A stretch of 64,000 nucleotides of DNA from positions 1-64,000 of the forward strand of contig CAUTMV010000007.1 of assembly GCA_963540505.1 (NCBI GenBank), written 5' to 3'. This DNA is from Wolinella sp963540505 (lineage in GTDB: Bacteria; Campylobacterota; Campylobacteria; Campylobacterales; Helicobacteraceae). How positions within the stretch are numbered: position 1 is the first letter of the stretch; each line of letters begins with the position of its first letter. A program made the position numbers and the translations under genes. This document shows positions 43,336-52,452 of the stretch, piece by piece. Under the pieces are notes generated by a model that did not search any database, was not told where the DNA came from, and was given only the letters and a program-made list of their open reading frames with translations.

Positions 43336-44640
43336 ATGCCACTTCAAGCCCTCCGCACCAAACTCGGGCAAAAGCCCCTTTCGCCCACATTCGGAACCGT
43401 TACCAAAGTCTCCGCAGGGGCAATTGTCGCCACGGGACTCAAGCCTTCTGTCGGAGACATCGTGAAAATCGTCCAGCATCACAACAGCGAAGAGAGCATG
43501 GGAATGGTTACCGTCGTGGAATCGGAGAGCTTCACGATTTCGCCCTTTTCATTCATCGAGGGGAGCAGAGTGGGCGATAGGATTTATCTCAACAACAAAG
43601 GGCTCCAGATTCCCGTAGGTAATGGACTTTTAGGACGGGTGGTCAATTCGCTTGGAGAACCCATTGATGGCAAGGGCGAAATTTTAAGTAGCGAATACAC
43701 ACCCATTATCAAACCGCCTATTGCCGCAATGAAGCGGGGTATGATTGATGAGGTGTTTAGCGTGGGTGTGAAGAGCGTTGATGGGCTTTTGACTTGCGGC
43801 AAGGGTCAGAAGCTCGGAATCTTCGCCGGAAGCGGTGTAGGGAAAAGCACGCTTATGGGTATGATTGTGCGTGGGGCGAGCGCGCCCATTAAAGTCATCG
43901 CACTCATCGGCGAGCGCGGGCGTGAGGTGCCGGAGTTTATCGAGAAAAATCTCGGCGGGAATCTGCAAAATACCGTCCTTGTTGTCGCGACGAGTGATGA
44001 TTCCCCACTAATGCGAAAATATGGAGCTTTTAGCGCGATGAGCGTGGCGGAATATTTCAAATCACGCGGAGAAGACGTGCTTTTTATGATGGATTCCGTA
44101 ACACGTTTTGCCATGGCACAGCGCGAGATCGGACTAGCACTCGGCGAGCCTCCTACAAGCAAGGGCTATCCGCCCTCGGTGCTGACGCTCCTGCCTCAGC
44201 TCATGGAGCGCGCAGGTAAGGAGGAGGGGCACGGCTCGATTACGGCATTTTTCACCGTGCTGGTCGAGGGCGATGATATGGGCGATCCGATTGCCGATCA
44301 AAGCCGCTCGATTCTTGATGGACACATCGTGCTTAGCCGCGAGCTTACGGACTTTGGCATCTATCCGCCGATTAATATCCTAAACTCTGCCTCGCGCCTC
44401 ATGAATGACGTGGCAGAAAAGGAACAAATCGAGGCGGCGCGAAAATTTAGGCGGCTCTACTCGCTACTTAAGGACAATGAGGTGCTCATTCGTATCGGTG
44501 CATATCAGCGCGGCAATGACAAGGAGCTTGACGAGGCGATGGACAAAAAGGAGCAGATGGAAGCCTACCTCAAGCAGGGAATCGATGAGCAAAGGAGCTT
44601 TGAAGAGAGTGTCAGCGAGCTAGTTACCCTGATGGGCTAG
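43336..44640 (+). CDS. fliI: Flagellar export ATPase FliI
   Basis: A 434-residue ATPase that powers type III export of flagellar parts. It has Walker A FAGSGVGKSTLM, the FMMDSVTRFAMAQREIGLA Walker B region, and the F1-beta-like TVLVEGDDMGDPIADQSRSILDGH segment. The ATG at 43336 is chosen because family members begin MPL.(A/S)L at this point and the length becomes typical. An in-frame extension to 43165 carries no family sequence. The organism is therefore probably flagellated. No other flagellar genes adjoin it. Confidence 0.95.
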   Translation: MPLQALRTKLGQKPLSPTFGTVTKVSAGAIVATGLKPSVGDIVKIVQHHNSEESMGMVTVVESESFTISPFSFIEGSRVGDRIYLNNKGLQIPVGNGLLGRVVNSLGEPIDGKGEILSSEYTPIIKPPIAAMKRGMIDEVFSVGVKSVDGLLTCGKGQKLGIFAGSGVGKSTLMGMIVRGASAPIKVIALIGERGREVPEFIEKNLGGNLQNTVLVVATSDDSPLMRKYGAFSAMSVAEYFKSRGEDVLFMMDSVTRFAMAQREIGLALGEPPTSKGYPPSVLTLLPQLMERAGKEEGHGSITAFFTVLVEGDDMGDPIADQSRSILDGHIVLSRELTDFGIYPPINILNSASRLMNDVAEKEQIEAARKFRRLYSLLKDNEVLIRIGAYQRGNDKELDEAMDKKEQMEAYLKQGIDEQRSFEESVSELVTLMG

Positions 44641-44735
44641 GCTTAATCTATTTCAAAGTTTGATAGGGTAAATTCGAATCGAAAAATAGCTTTAAAGATA
44701 AAAATTATCCTTTGACTATTTTTATTTTAATACTT

Positions 44736-44754
44736 CGATTCCGAGCGGGAATCG
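44736..44754. repeat. Hairpin made of two opposed GGAATC words
   Basis: CGATTCC (44736-44742) and GGAATCG (44748-44754) form a 7-bp perfect stem with a 5-base loop between fliI and nifS. It joins two copies of the abundant chromosomal word in opposite orientation. There is no T-run directly after it. Confidence 0.6.
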
Positions 44755-44817
44755 GGCAAAATCTTGGGTAAAAATGTTACAAAAATCTAAAAAATTAGCA
44801 AATCCTAGGAGCTGTAT

Positions 44818-45984
44818 ATGAATAAACTCTCCGTCTATCTTGATAATAACGCCACTACCATGGTCGATCCCGCTGTTTATAAGCTGATGGAGCCCTACTT
44901 TTGCGAGAAATTCGGAAATCCGAACTCGCTGCACAAATTCGGCACAGAGACGCACCCCGCAATAAAAAAGGCGCTTGATGAGCTCTATGCGGGAATCAAC
45001 GCCGCCGATACGGACGATGTCATCGTTACCTCCTGTGCGACTGAGAGCAACAACTGGGTGCTTAAGGGGGTCTATTTCGATATTTTGCGCCACGGGGAGA
45101 AAAATCACATCATCACAACCGATGTCGAGCACCCCGCTGTGCGCTCCACGTGCGGCTTTTTGGAGCAGCTGGGCGTGGAGGTTACCTATCTGGCAATTAA
45201 TTCGCAAGGGACGATCAGTGCCGAGCAGGTGCGCGATGCGATTACGCCCAAAACCGCGCTTGTGAGCGTCATGTGGGCGAATAACGAAACGGGTATGATT
45301 TTTCCCATCGAAGAGATCGGCACGCTGTGTCGCGAACGGGGAATCCTCTTCCACACGGACGCGGTGCAAGCTATTGGCAAGATTCCCGTCGATGTGCAAA
45401 AGGCTAAGGTTGATTTCCTCTCCTTTTCGGCGCATAAATTCCATGGACCCAAGGGAATCGGCGCGCTCTACATCCGTGAAGGGATCGAGCTCACGCCGCT
45501 TCTGCATGGGGGCGAGCACATGAGCGGACGACGCTCGGGAACGCTCAATGTCGCGGGAATTATCGGCATGGGCGAGGCGATGAGACTCGCGGTGCAACAT
45601 CTTGATTTTGAGAAAAACAACGTGAAACGCCTGCGCGACAAACTTGAGAGCGCGCTTTTGGAGCTGCCCGATGTGCTAGTCGTCGGCTCGCGCGAGAATC
45701 GCGTCCCAAATACCGTCCTAATCAGCGTCAAAGGCGTCGAGGGCGAGGCAATGCTATGGGATCTGAACAAAGCGGGAATCGCCGCGAGCACGGGGAGTGC
45801 GTGCGCGAGTGAAACGCTCGAAGCCAACCCCGTCATGATCGCAATCGGTGCGGATAAAGAGCTGGCTCACACGGCGATACGCCTATCGCTATCGCGCTTT
45901 AACACCGAAGCACAAATCGACTACGTGATTGAAGTTTTCAAAAAATCGGTGGAGCGACTACGCGCCATCTCTAGCAGCTATTAA
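44818..45984 (+). CDS. nifS: Cysteine desulfurase NifS
   Basis: A 388-residue PLP enzyme that takes sulphur from cysteine for Fe-S clusters. It has YLDNNATTMVDP at the start, the PLP-lysine in SFSAHKFHGPKGIGALY near residue 206, and the active cysteine in ASTGSACAS near 330. It is of the NifS/IscS type. It lies 10 bp before nifU, and in Helicobacter and Campylobacter this pair is the housekeeping Fe-S assembly system rather than one for nitrogenase. A 177-bp region with no clear promoter separates it from fliI. Confidence 0.96.
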   Translation: MNKLSVYLDNNATTMVDPAVYKLMEPYFCEKFGNPNSLHKFGTETHPAIKKALDELYAGINAADTDDVIVTSCATESNNWVLKGVYFDILRHGEKNHIITTDVEHPAVRSTCGFLEQLGVEVTYLAINSQGTISAEQVRDAITPKTALVSVMWANNETGMIFPIEEIGTLCRERGILFHTDAVQAIGKIPVDVQKAKVDFLSFSAHKFHGPKGIGALYIREGIELTPLLHGGEHMSGRRSGTLNVAGIIGMGEAMRLAVQHLDFEKNNVKRLRDKLESALLELPDVLVVGSRENRVPNTVLISVKGVEGEAMLWDLNKAGIAASTGSACASETLEANPVMIAIGADKELAHTAIRLSLSRFNTEAQIDYVIEVFKKSVERLRAISSSY

Positions 45985-45994
45985 GGAGTAAAAC

Positions 45995-46978
45995 ATGGCA
46001 AAAAATGACCTTTTGGGCGGTGCGCTTTGGGATGCCTATTCTAAAAAAGTCTCCGAGCGAATGGATAATCCGAAATACCTCGGCACAATCCAGCAAGAGG
46101 AAGCAGACGCGCGGGGCTTACGGCTGATTGTCGCGGATTATGGAGCGGAATCGTGCGGCGATGCGGTGCGGCTGTATTGGCTCATCGACCCTGCGAGCGA
46201 TAAAATCATCGAGGCGAAATTTAAGAGCTTTGGCTGTGGCACGGCGATTGCGAGCTCAGACATGATGGTGGAGCTCTGCTTGGGCAAAACCGTCGATGAG
46301 GCGGTGAAAATCACCAATCTTGACGTGGAATTCGCGCTCCGAGATGATCCTGACACACCTGCCGTCCCCGGGCAGAAAATGCACTGCTCGGTCATGGCGT
46401 ATGATGTGATTAAAAAGGCTGCCTCGCTTTATAAAGGCGTGGATATGACGAGCTTTGAAGATGAAATCATCGTGTGCGAATGCGCGCGCGTGAGCCTTGG
46501 CACGATTAAAGATGTGATTAGGATTAATAACCTAAAGAGCGTTGAAGAGATCACTTCATACACCAAAGCCGGGGCGTTTTGCAAGAGCTGTATCCGCCCA
46601 GGTGGGCATGAAGAACGCAAATACTACCTCGTGGATATTTTGGCACAAACGCGAGCGGAAATGGAAGAGGAGCAACGCAAAATGCAAGCAGATAAAAGCG
46701 CGAGTGGGGAGCTTAGCTTTGCTGATATGAGCGTAATACAAAAATCCAAAGCCATTGATAAGGTCATCGATGAGGGAATCCGCCCGATGCTCGTAATGGA
46801 CGGCGGCGACATGGAGGTGATTGACATTCGTAACTCAAGTGAAGGGCATACCGATGTCTATATTCGATATGTCGGTGCATGCTCCGGCTGCGCGGCAAGC
46901 TCCACGGGGACGCTCTTTGCCATCGAGTCGATTTTGCAGCAAAACCTCGATAGCTCCATTCGCGTATTCCCCGTCTGA
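45995..46978 (+). CDS. nifU: Fe-S cluster scaffold protein NifU
   Basis: A 327-residue three-part scaffold. The N-terminal IscU-like domain has its cysteines in ESCGDAVRLYW, GCGTAIASS and MHCSVMA. A central BFD-like [2Fe-2S] domain has CECARVSLGTI and CKSCIRPGG. The C-terminal Nfu-like domain has the CxxC in GACSGCAASSTG. It builds clusters from NifS sulphur and passes them on. Client proteins in this window include the radical SAM proteins RlmN and the HemN-like enzyme. AAGGAG precedes the ATG. Confidence 0.96.
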   Translation: MAKNDLLGGALWDAYSKKVSERMDNPKYLGTIQQEEADARGLRLIVADYGAESCGDAVRLYWLIDPASDKIIEAKFKSFGCGTAIASSDMMVELCLGKTVDEAVKITNLDVEFALRDDPDTPAVPGQKMHCSVMAYDVIKKAASLYKGVDMTSFEDEIIVCECARVSLGTIKDVIRINNLKSVEEITSYTKAGAFCKSCIRPGGHEERKYYLVDILAQTRAEMEEEQRKMQADKSASGELSFADMSVIQKSKAIDKVIDEGIRPMLVMDGGDMEVIDIRNSSEGHTDVYIRYVGACSGCAASSTGTLFAIESILQQNLDSSIRVFPV

Positions 46979-46993
46979 TTCTCGCAATCTAGC

Positions 46994-47247
46994 TTAGAGT
47001 GCCTCGATTGGGGCGTGATAGGGTTGCTGGGCTAGAATCTCAAAAAGCAATCCTGTGCGATTCCCTAAAAAGCCTGAAAGATAAAAAGCTTCGCGTTGCG
47101 TATGGATTCCCTCCACATATTTCACGCTAATTTTGGGAATCAGACCGCCTCTGTGTGGCGGATTCTTGTCCCAATCCGCTCCTAATTCTCATAGTCGCGT
47201 GCAAACGTCGCCACCCATGACTCCACCCCAAATCGGGCACGATTCCC
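46994..47247 (-). pseudogene. 3' fragment of an unrecognised gene, frameshifted
   Basis: Reading the minus strand from about 47247 gives a coherent peptide (RARFGVESWVATFARDYEN) that ends at a TAG at 47182-47184. A one-base shift there continues as GADWDKNPPHRGGLIPKISV, then FYLSGFLGNRTGLLFEILA, to a TAA at 46994-46996. Both halves look like real protein, and the segment contains several GGAATC words, so it is likely an old native gene. The 5' end is missing; the fragment abuts the DUF4197 stop. I do not recognise the family. Confidence 0.55.
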
Positions 47248-47249
47248 GC

Positions 47250-48002
47250 CTATTTAAGAAGCTTATTGAGAGCCTTCGTGCCCTTGCCTAGCGTGCTACT
47301 TCTGAGGGATTTCTCCTTCTCGCCCATGACGATAAAAAGCCCATCGAGCGTCTTGCGCGTGATGTAGTCATTGAGATCCTCTTCGCCACTTGGAAGATAG
47401 TCGTCCGCTCCGAGCTTAGAGGCGATTCCTTTAATGGATTTCGCCGTGTCCGACTTCATGAGTTTGCCCTTTGCCATGTAGGAGTTCAGCCCATTATACG
47501 CCGTAGCGAAGCGATTCTCGCTCATCATCTTTTTGATAATCGGCTTGAACACTCCCTCAAGCTCCTTACCCGATTTATCGCGCAGAAACCCCGTGAAGCT
47601 GTCATTCCCGCCATCAATCACCTCTTTGAGCTCCGTATCACTCATATTCTGAATCGCTTTGCTAAAAACCCCCGCCGCACCGCTCACAGCACTAGTCGCC
47701 GCGCTGTTCATCGAGACACTCAGATCCTTAGCCCACTTCTCGCCACCCACTTTTTTAGCGAGCTCTGCCGCCTTTTGAAGGTTTTGCGGAAGAGGAATCT
47801 TGGCACTTGCATTTTTGAGATACCCTCGCTCGCTAAGCTCTTTGACAGCTTTTTCAAGAGCCGAAGCGACAAGATTTTTATAATCCCCTTTGGAATCGCC
47901 CCTCGCCTCATTAACCTTATCCAGCCCCTGCGTGAGCGCATCTTGCCAGCCCGCCAATACTAGGGCGGGGAAAATCCATGTGAGGAATACTATTCGTGTC
48001 AT
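47250..48002 (-). CDS. DUF4197 family exported protein
   Basis: A 250-residue protein from the ATG at 48002, chosen because AAAGGATT lies just upstream and because it gives a clean signal peptide (about 1-17, ending LAG). The mature part is helical: WQDALTQGLDKVNEA, then LPQNLQKAAELAKKVG, and SFTGFLRDKSGKELEGVFKPII, as in DUF4197 proteins. A start six codons upstream (48020) is possible. No function is known. It lies 20 bp after a small unknown gene on the same strand. Confidence 0.8.
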   Translation of the reverse strand: MTRIVFLTWIFPALVLAGWQDALTQGLDKVNEARGDSKGDYKNLVASALEKAVKELSERGYLKNASAKIPLPQNLQKAAELAKKVGGEKWAKDLSVSMNSAATSAVSGAAGVFSKAIQNMSDTELKEVIDGGNDSFTGFLRDKSGKELEGVFKPIIKKMMSENRFATAYNGLNSYMAKGKLMKSDTAKSIKGIASKLGADDYLPSGEEDLNDYITRKTLDGLFIVMGEKEKSLRSSTLGKGTKALNKLLK

Positions 48003-48022
48003 TTTTAATCCTTTTGACATTT

Positions 48023-48262
48023 TTACCAGCTGAGCACCTCGCGCTTAATCTTGTTTAACGCCTCAATGTGCTCTTTGAGCTTGCTCACTTCCATGTCGAT
48101 TTGTTGCAGATTCCACACACCAAGATGCTCGGGCATATCCTGCGCACCGCGCTTAATCATAATGTAATCCACAAAAGAGATTTTCGCTAAGCCTAACAAA
48201 ATCTCAAGCTCCTCTTTGGAAGCTTCGATTCCCTGCAAAATTGCCTCGATCTTCTCTAGCAT
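48023..48262 (-). CDS. Small helical protein of unknown function
   Basis: A 79-residue protein that I do not recognise. It is almost wholly alpha-helical in character, with charged heptad-like stretches at both ends (MLEKIEAILQGIEASKEELE and EVSKLKEHIEALNKIK), suggesting a coiled-coil dimer. There is no signal peptide or membrane segment. GGAGGG (48265-48270 region) precedes the ATG. Its tight place between kpsF (13 bp) and the DUF4197 gene (20 bp), with no overlap, supports a real gene. Confidence 0.65.
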   Translation of the reverse strand: MLEKIEAILQGIEASKEELEILLGLAKISFVDYIMIKRGAQDMPEHLGVWNLQQIDMEVSKLKEHIEALNKIKREVLSW

Positions 48263-48275
48263 TTACCCCTCCTTG

Positions 48276-49286
48276 CTACTTGATTCCCGCTTCAATGAGC
48301 CGATGCAAATGCACTGCACCTTTGATTTTGCGCTCTTTATCCGTAATGATGAGCAGCTGGATCTTATTCTCTTCAATTATTTTCAGTGCCTCACTCGCCA
48401 AAATCCCCTCATCATCGCAAAATTTCGGTGTGCTATTTGCGTAGCTCATCACGCTTTTATTCAGGTCAAAATCTAAGCGCATCATCGCGCGCCTCAAATC
48501 GCCATCGCTAAGCACGCCCTTAAGCCTGCCCGATTCTTCAATAATCGCACTTCCAAGTCGTCCGTTACTCATCACAACAATCGCTTCTTTTAGCGACATA
48601 TCCGCAGGGATTAGAGGCAAATTCTCACGCTGCATAAGATCTGCAACTTTCACAAAAAGTCGCCTCCCTAGCGAGCCTCCGGGGTGAAAAGAGGCAAAAT
48701 CGCTCTCTTTAAAGCCGCGCCTTTTCATCAAACACACCGCGAGTGCGTCGCCGAGTGCGAGGGTAAGCGTCGTTGAGCTCGTCGGCGCAGCATTGAGCGG
48801 ACACGCCTCACGGGTAATCGCAATAGAAATAAACGCGTCGCAATCACGCGAAAGCGAGCTATTTTTATCCCTGCTCATCGTAATTAGGGGAATCCCGAAA
48901 CGTTTCAGATGGGGCAAAATCGCAACAAGCTCGCTACTCTCGCCACTGTAACTAATCGCTAACACCGTATCGCCCTGACTAATCATTCCCAAATCGCCGT
49001 GCATTGCCTCAGTTGGGTGTAAAAAAAAACTCGGCGTGCCCGTGCTCGCAAAAGTTGCAGCGATTTTCGCGCCGATGAGTCCTGATTTCCCCACACCCGT
49101 GATAACGACCTTGCCCCGAGTTGCCTCGATAAGCTCCACAGCACGCAAAAAGTGGGAATCCATCGCCTCGCTGGAGCGCAAAATCTCCTGCGCCTCAAGC
49201 CTCAAAACCTCTCGCGCCTCCTTTAGCAACGCCTCACTCTCCGTAGGATTCCCGACATTAGGATCGCTTGTATGCCTCTCTTCCAT
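48276..49286 (-). CDS. kpsF: Arabinose-5-phosphate isomerase (KpsF/GutQ family)
   Basis: A 336-residue enzyme that makes arabinose 5-phosphate, the first step toward Kdo for lipopolysaccharide. An N-terminal SIS domain has VVITGVGKSGLIGAKIAATFASTGTPS and HGDLGMI. Two CBS domains (about 205-325) follow. The ATG at 49286 is used because family sequence begins near there; an upstream in-frame ATG at 49388 adds unconserved residues. An A9 run at 49021-49029 encodes Phe-Phe and is intact. The position after rnj and rsmA matches H. pylori. Confidence 0.92.
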   Translation of the reverse strand: MEERHTSDPNVGNPTESEALLKEAREVLRLEAQEILRSSEAMDSHFLRAVELIEATRGKVVITGVGKSGLIGAKIAATFASTGTPSFFLHPTEAMHGDLGMISQGDTVLAISYSGESSELVAILPHLKRFGIPLITMSRDKNSSLSRDCDAFISIAITREACPLNAAPTSSTTLTLALGDALAVCLMKRRGFKESDFASFHPGGSLGRRLFVKVADLMQRENLPLIPADMSLKEAIVVMSNGRLGSAIIEESGRLKGVLSDGDLRRAMMRLDFDLNKSVMSYANSTPKFCDDEGILASEALKIIEENKIQLLIITDKERKIKGAVHLHRLIEAGIK

Positions 49287-49417
49287 CGCTTTCGCTCCAC
49301 CTTTTGAGATTGTCAATTTTCGCACAAGGGATTTTAAACTTTGGGGAACCTTGTGGATTCCCCCTCTAAAAGCGCGCCCAAAATCCATGCGGATTCCCGC
49401 CTTTTGCCCCGCAAAAC

Positions 49418-51526
49418 CTACACAAAATAGATAATCGGCACGATGAGCGGATATTTTTTAGTCTTTTTGAAAATATGCTTTCGCACCACTTGACGGATTT
49501 CATTCTCCGCTGCACGGGTATTTTGGAGGTGCTCTTTTTTACAGTTTTTCAAAAAATGCTCCAAAATACCTTCAATCTCCTTACTAAATGCGTGCAAATC
49601 CCGATCGCCTACCAAGCCAAATGCCGTAACTCGTGGCTTGTCGACTATTTTTTGCTGTGCAGGCGAAACCTGTGCGGCAATCGTGATAATCCCCTCATTT
49701 GCGAGCTTCTGGCGATCAAGCACGACATCATTATCAATCTGCTCGTTAGTCTGATTGTCGATAAAAATCTTGCCATTTTTGACACTTCGCACCTTGCGAA
49801 TATAACTTGGCGCGACCTCAATTTGATCTCCATCTTCCATTAGCAAAATATTTTTCTCCGACACCCCGCATTTAATCGCCGTCTCCATGTGCTTGACTAT
49901 GTGATTGTATTCGCCATGCACGGGGAGGAAAAATTTCGGCTGCACCAAACGCAACATCAGCTTCTGCTCCTCTTGTGCGGCATGCCCACTAACGTGAATC
50001 TCGCTAAAGTCCTGATATGCCACTTTTGCACCCGCTTTTTGCAAAAAATTTAGCACCGATGAGACGCTTGCTTCATTCCCGGGAATCGCCTTTGCGGACA
50101 AAATCACGGTATCGCTGGGCTTAATCTTGATGTGCCTATGCTCGTCCGTTGCCATACGATAGAGCGCACTCATCGTCTCGCCCTGACTTCCTGTCGTTAC
50201 GATAAGCACCTCATTATCGGCATATTTCGCTACCTCATGCGCCTCAATAAATATGTTTTGCGGCAAATCGATATAGCCAAGCTCGCGCGAAATTTCCAGA
50301 TTCTTCTCCATGGAACGACCAATCACAGCAACTTTGCGTCCATATTTTAGCCCGTGCTGAATTGCCTGATAGACGCGATGAATATTCGATGAAAATGTCG
50401 ACATAATGACTCGCCCCTGTGCACTCATAAAAAGCTTATCAAAAGTCGGTCCAACCGTCGCTTCACTCTCTGTATAGCCTGTGCGATGGGAATTAGTCGA
50501 ATCGCTTAGCATAAGCAGCACGCCCCTTTCGCCATAATAAGCCAAACGGTGTAAATCCGCCGCAAATCCATCAATAGGCGTATGGTCGATTTTAAAATCA
50601 CCCGTATGGATAATCGTCCCTGCCTCACATCTAATCGCCAACGAAGAGGAATCGATGATTGAGTGTGTCATGTGAATCCATTCTACTTCAAAATCGCCGA
50701 TTTTAATGGGCTTGCGCTTCTCAACAATCCGAAACAGCGAGCGAAATTTTTTCAACCCGTGCTCATCAAATTTGCTCCCGATCATGCCAAGTGGCAACGG
50801 CGTGCCATAGAGGGGGAATTGCATCTGCTTGTAAAGGTAGGGCACCGCGCCGATGTGATCCTCATGCGCATGTGTGATAATAACCCCGGCGATCTTGCTC
50901 TTAATCGCCTCAAGATAGCTAAAATCGGGCACCAAAATATCCACGCCATGCATGTCATGATCGGGGAAGCTCATACCCACATCAACGATAATCGCACTAT
51001 CCTCCGTCTCGATAACCGTGATATTCCCACCGATCTCTCCAAGCCCGCCAAGCGGCGTGATTCGCACGCGTCCTTTGCTCTTGGGATCAATTTTTGAATG
51101 TGGATTGAGGCGCGACTTTTGGATACGCTCATTCACCTCTACGCCATGTTTTAGCTCTTTATTAAGCGTATTAGCCCCACCGCGCCCCTCTTGCGCATGA
51201 TGAGTGCTGCTTCGCGATTCCCTACTCTGCGGCTCTCTGCCCTCTGCTTCGCGATTCTCTCGCGTCCGATTCCCGCTATTTACCCCTCCTTGTGGCTCAC
51301 GCCTTGTGTGATAGGGTTTGCGCTCATGGGCGGAATACGCGGGATTATCGCTTTTAGAGGAATCATCTCGTGGTGTTTGCGCCCCATCTCCTTTGGGGAA
51401 TCGATTCCTCCCCCCTCTACGTCTACGTGGTTTAGAGAACTGAGACGTTCCCGCACCTTTTGCCTCGTCATTTTGTGCAGCACCATACTTTGGTGGCTCT
51501 TGTGAATTGCTATTCTCTTCCATCAT
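49418..51526 (-). CDS. rnj: Ribonuclease J
   Basis: A 702-residue metallo-beta-lactamase/beta-CASP ribonuclease for mRNA decay and rRNA maturation. Residues 1 to about 145 are disordered, basic and Arg/Gly/Ser-rich (SKPRRRRGGRNRFPKG), an extension known in Helicobacter RNase J and likely to bind RNA or partners. The catalytic HAHEDHIGA motif follows, with HTGDFKID and a C-terminal VSGHAAQEEQ. The start is the first of two adjacent ATGs and overlaps rsmA by 17 bp. In H. pylori RNase J forms a degradosome with the RhpA helicase. Confidence 0.96.
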   Translation of the reverse strand: MMEENSNSQEPPKYGAAQNDEAKGAGTSQFSKPRRRRGGRNRFPKGDGAQTPRDDSSKSDNPAYSAHERKPYHTRREPQGGVNSGNRTRENREAEGREPQSRESRSSTHHAQEGRGGANTLNKELKHGVEVNERIQKSRLNPHSKIDPKSKGRVRITPLGGLGEIGGNITVIETEDSAIIVDVGMSFPDHDMHGVDILVPDFSYLEAIKSKIAGVIITHAHEDHIGAVPYLYKQMQFPLYGTPLPLGMIGSKFDEHGLKKFRSLFRIVEKRKPIKIGDFEVEWIHMTHSIIDSSSLAIRCEAGTIIHTGDFKIDHTPIDGFAADLHRLAYYGERGVLLMLSDSTNSHRTGYTESEATVGPTFDKLFMSAQGRVIMSTFSSNIHRVYQAIQHGLKYGRKVAVIGRSMEKNLEISRELGYIDLPQNIFIEAHEVAKYADNEVLIVTTGSQGETMSALYRMATDEHRHIKIKPSDTVILSAKAIPGNEASVSSVLNFLQKAGAKVAYQDFSEIHVSGHAAQEEQKLMLRLVQPKFFLPVHGEYNHIVKHMETAIKCGVSEKNILLMEDGDQIEVAPSYIRKVRSVKNGKIFIDNQTNEQIDNDVVLDRQKLANEGIITIAAQVSPAQQKIVDKPRVTAFGLVGDRDLHAFSKEIEGILEHFLKNCKKEHLQNTRAAENEIRQVVRKHIFKKTKKYPLIVPIIYFV

Positions 51527-52316
51527 GTCTCTCCAGTCCCTCTGATAAAATATTTAAAAGTCGGTGATAATGAGATGTCTCCAGCTCGTGTGGGCGGGAA
51601 TCCTCGCTGATTCCCAAATTCAAGAAAATCTCTTTAAGCCGTCCGCTCTGATACGCACAGGAGAGGTTTTTAATAAGTTTCTTGCGAGGAGCGGAGAATG
51701 CTAGACGCAACAACGCCTCAAGCCCCGAAGGAATCGCCTCTCTAATCTTATCAAGGCGAAACACCGCCGAAGTTACCTTGGGAACGGGCTCAAATGCACC
51801 GGGGGGCACTTCAAAAAGAAGCCTCACGTCTCCATAACTCTGCGCAATCACCGAAAGAGCTGAAAAATCCCGCTCGCCCTGATGAGCACAAAACTTCTCA
51901 GCGACCTCCTTTTGCACCATTACAACCAAAGAGCGACACATCGGGTCTTTCAGAGCCTTAAGAATCATCGCCGTAGCGATGTAATAAGGAAGATTTGAGA
52001 CAAGCACGTAAGGCTCTGCGAGAAGCCCATGCCCTTGCCATTCTTCCATAACATCGCCAAAACGGATCTCTAAGCGTCCCGTCGCAAGCTCTTTTTGAAA
52101 TCTTCTCTCTAAATATGGACGCAAATCCATATCCACTTCAAAGGTCAAAATATCCCAACAGCTAAGCAGCCTACTGGTCAAATCACCCAGTCCAGTCCCA
52201 ATCTCCACGACACGAAGCTCGCGCGCGCAATCGGGAATCGACTCGATGATTTTACTCACATACAGGTCATCTTTGAGGAAATTCTGCCCAAAATGCCTCT
52301 TTGCCTTGACGCCCAT
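51510..52316 (-). CDS. rsmA: 16S rRNA adenine dimethyltransferase
   Basis: A 268-residue KsgA-type methyltransferase that dimethylates the two adjacent adenines near the 3' end of 16S rRNA. It has KRHFGQNFL at the start, the SAM motif VVEIGTGLGDLT, the catalytic NLPYYIATAMI loop and the C-terminal FSAPRKKLIKNL segment. The stop lies 17 bp inside rnj, so their translation is linked. Divergent from hisF. Confidence 0.96.
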   Translation of the reverse strand: MGVKAKRHFGQNFLKDDLYVSKIIESIPDCARELRVVEIGTGLGDLTSRLLSCWDILTFEVDMDLRPYLERRFQKELATGRLEIRFGDVMEEWQGHGLLAEPYVLVSNLPYYIATAMILKALKDPMCRSLVVMVQKEVAEKFCAHQGERDFSALSVIAQSYGDVRLLFEVPPGAFEPVPKVTSAVFRLDKIREAIPSGLEALLRLAFSAPRKKLIKNLSCAYQSGRLKEIFLNLGISEDSRPHELETSHYHRLLNILSEGLERHDGRE

Positions 52317-52351
52317 TTACAGCCTTAGCTAACGTAAAAAAACGAATTAAG

Positions 52352-52364
52352 GTGATTGTATCAC
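52352..52364. promoter_or_regulatory. Palindrome and -10 box in the rsmA-hisF gap
   Basis: GTGAT-TGT-ATCAC (52352-52364) is a perfect 5-bp inverted repeat. On the minus strand it contains TACAAT (52360-52355), placed 39 bp before the rsmA ATG. It could be the rsmA -10 with an overlapping operator. Confidence 0.35.
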
Positions 52365-52452
52365 AACAGCTCTATTTTTACTCTTAATTCAGGGGCTTTT
52401 GCGCCTCTTTGGGCTATGATTGGCACATTTTATCCACAAAAAGGGAAATTTT

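Noticed and set aside
44685..44712. Possible Fur-like box upstream of nifS
   Set aside because: AAAGATAA and TTATCCTTT are only a partial inverted repeat in very AT-rich sequence.
49021..49029. Phase-variable A9 run in kpsF
   Set aside because: Encodes conserved residues in an essential-type gene; A-runs of nine are common and far less slippery than G-runs of this length.
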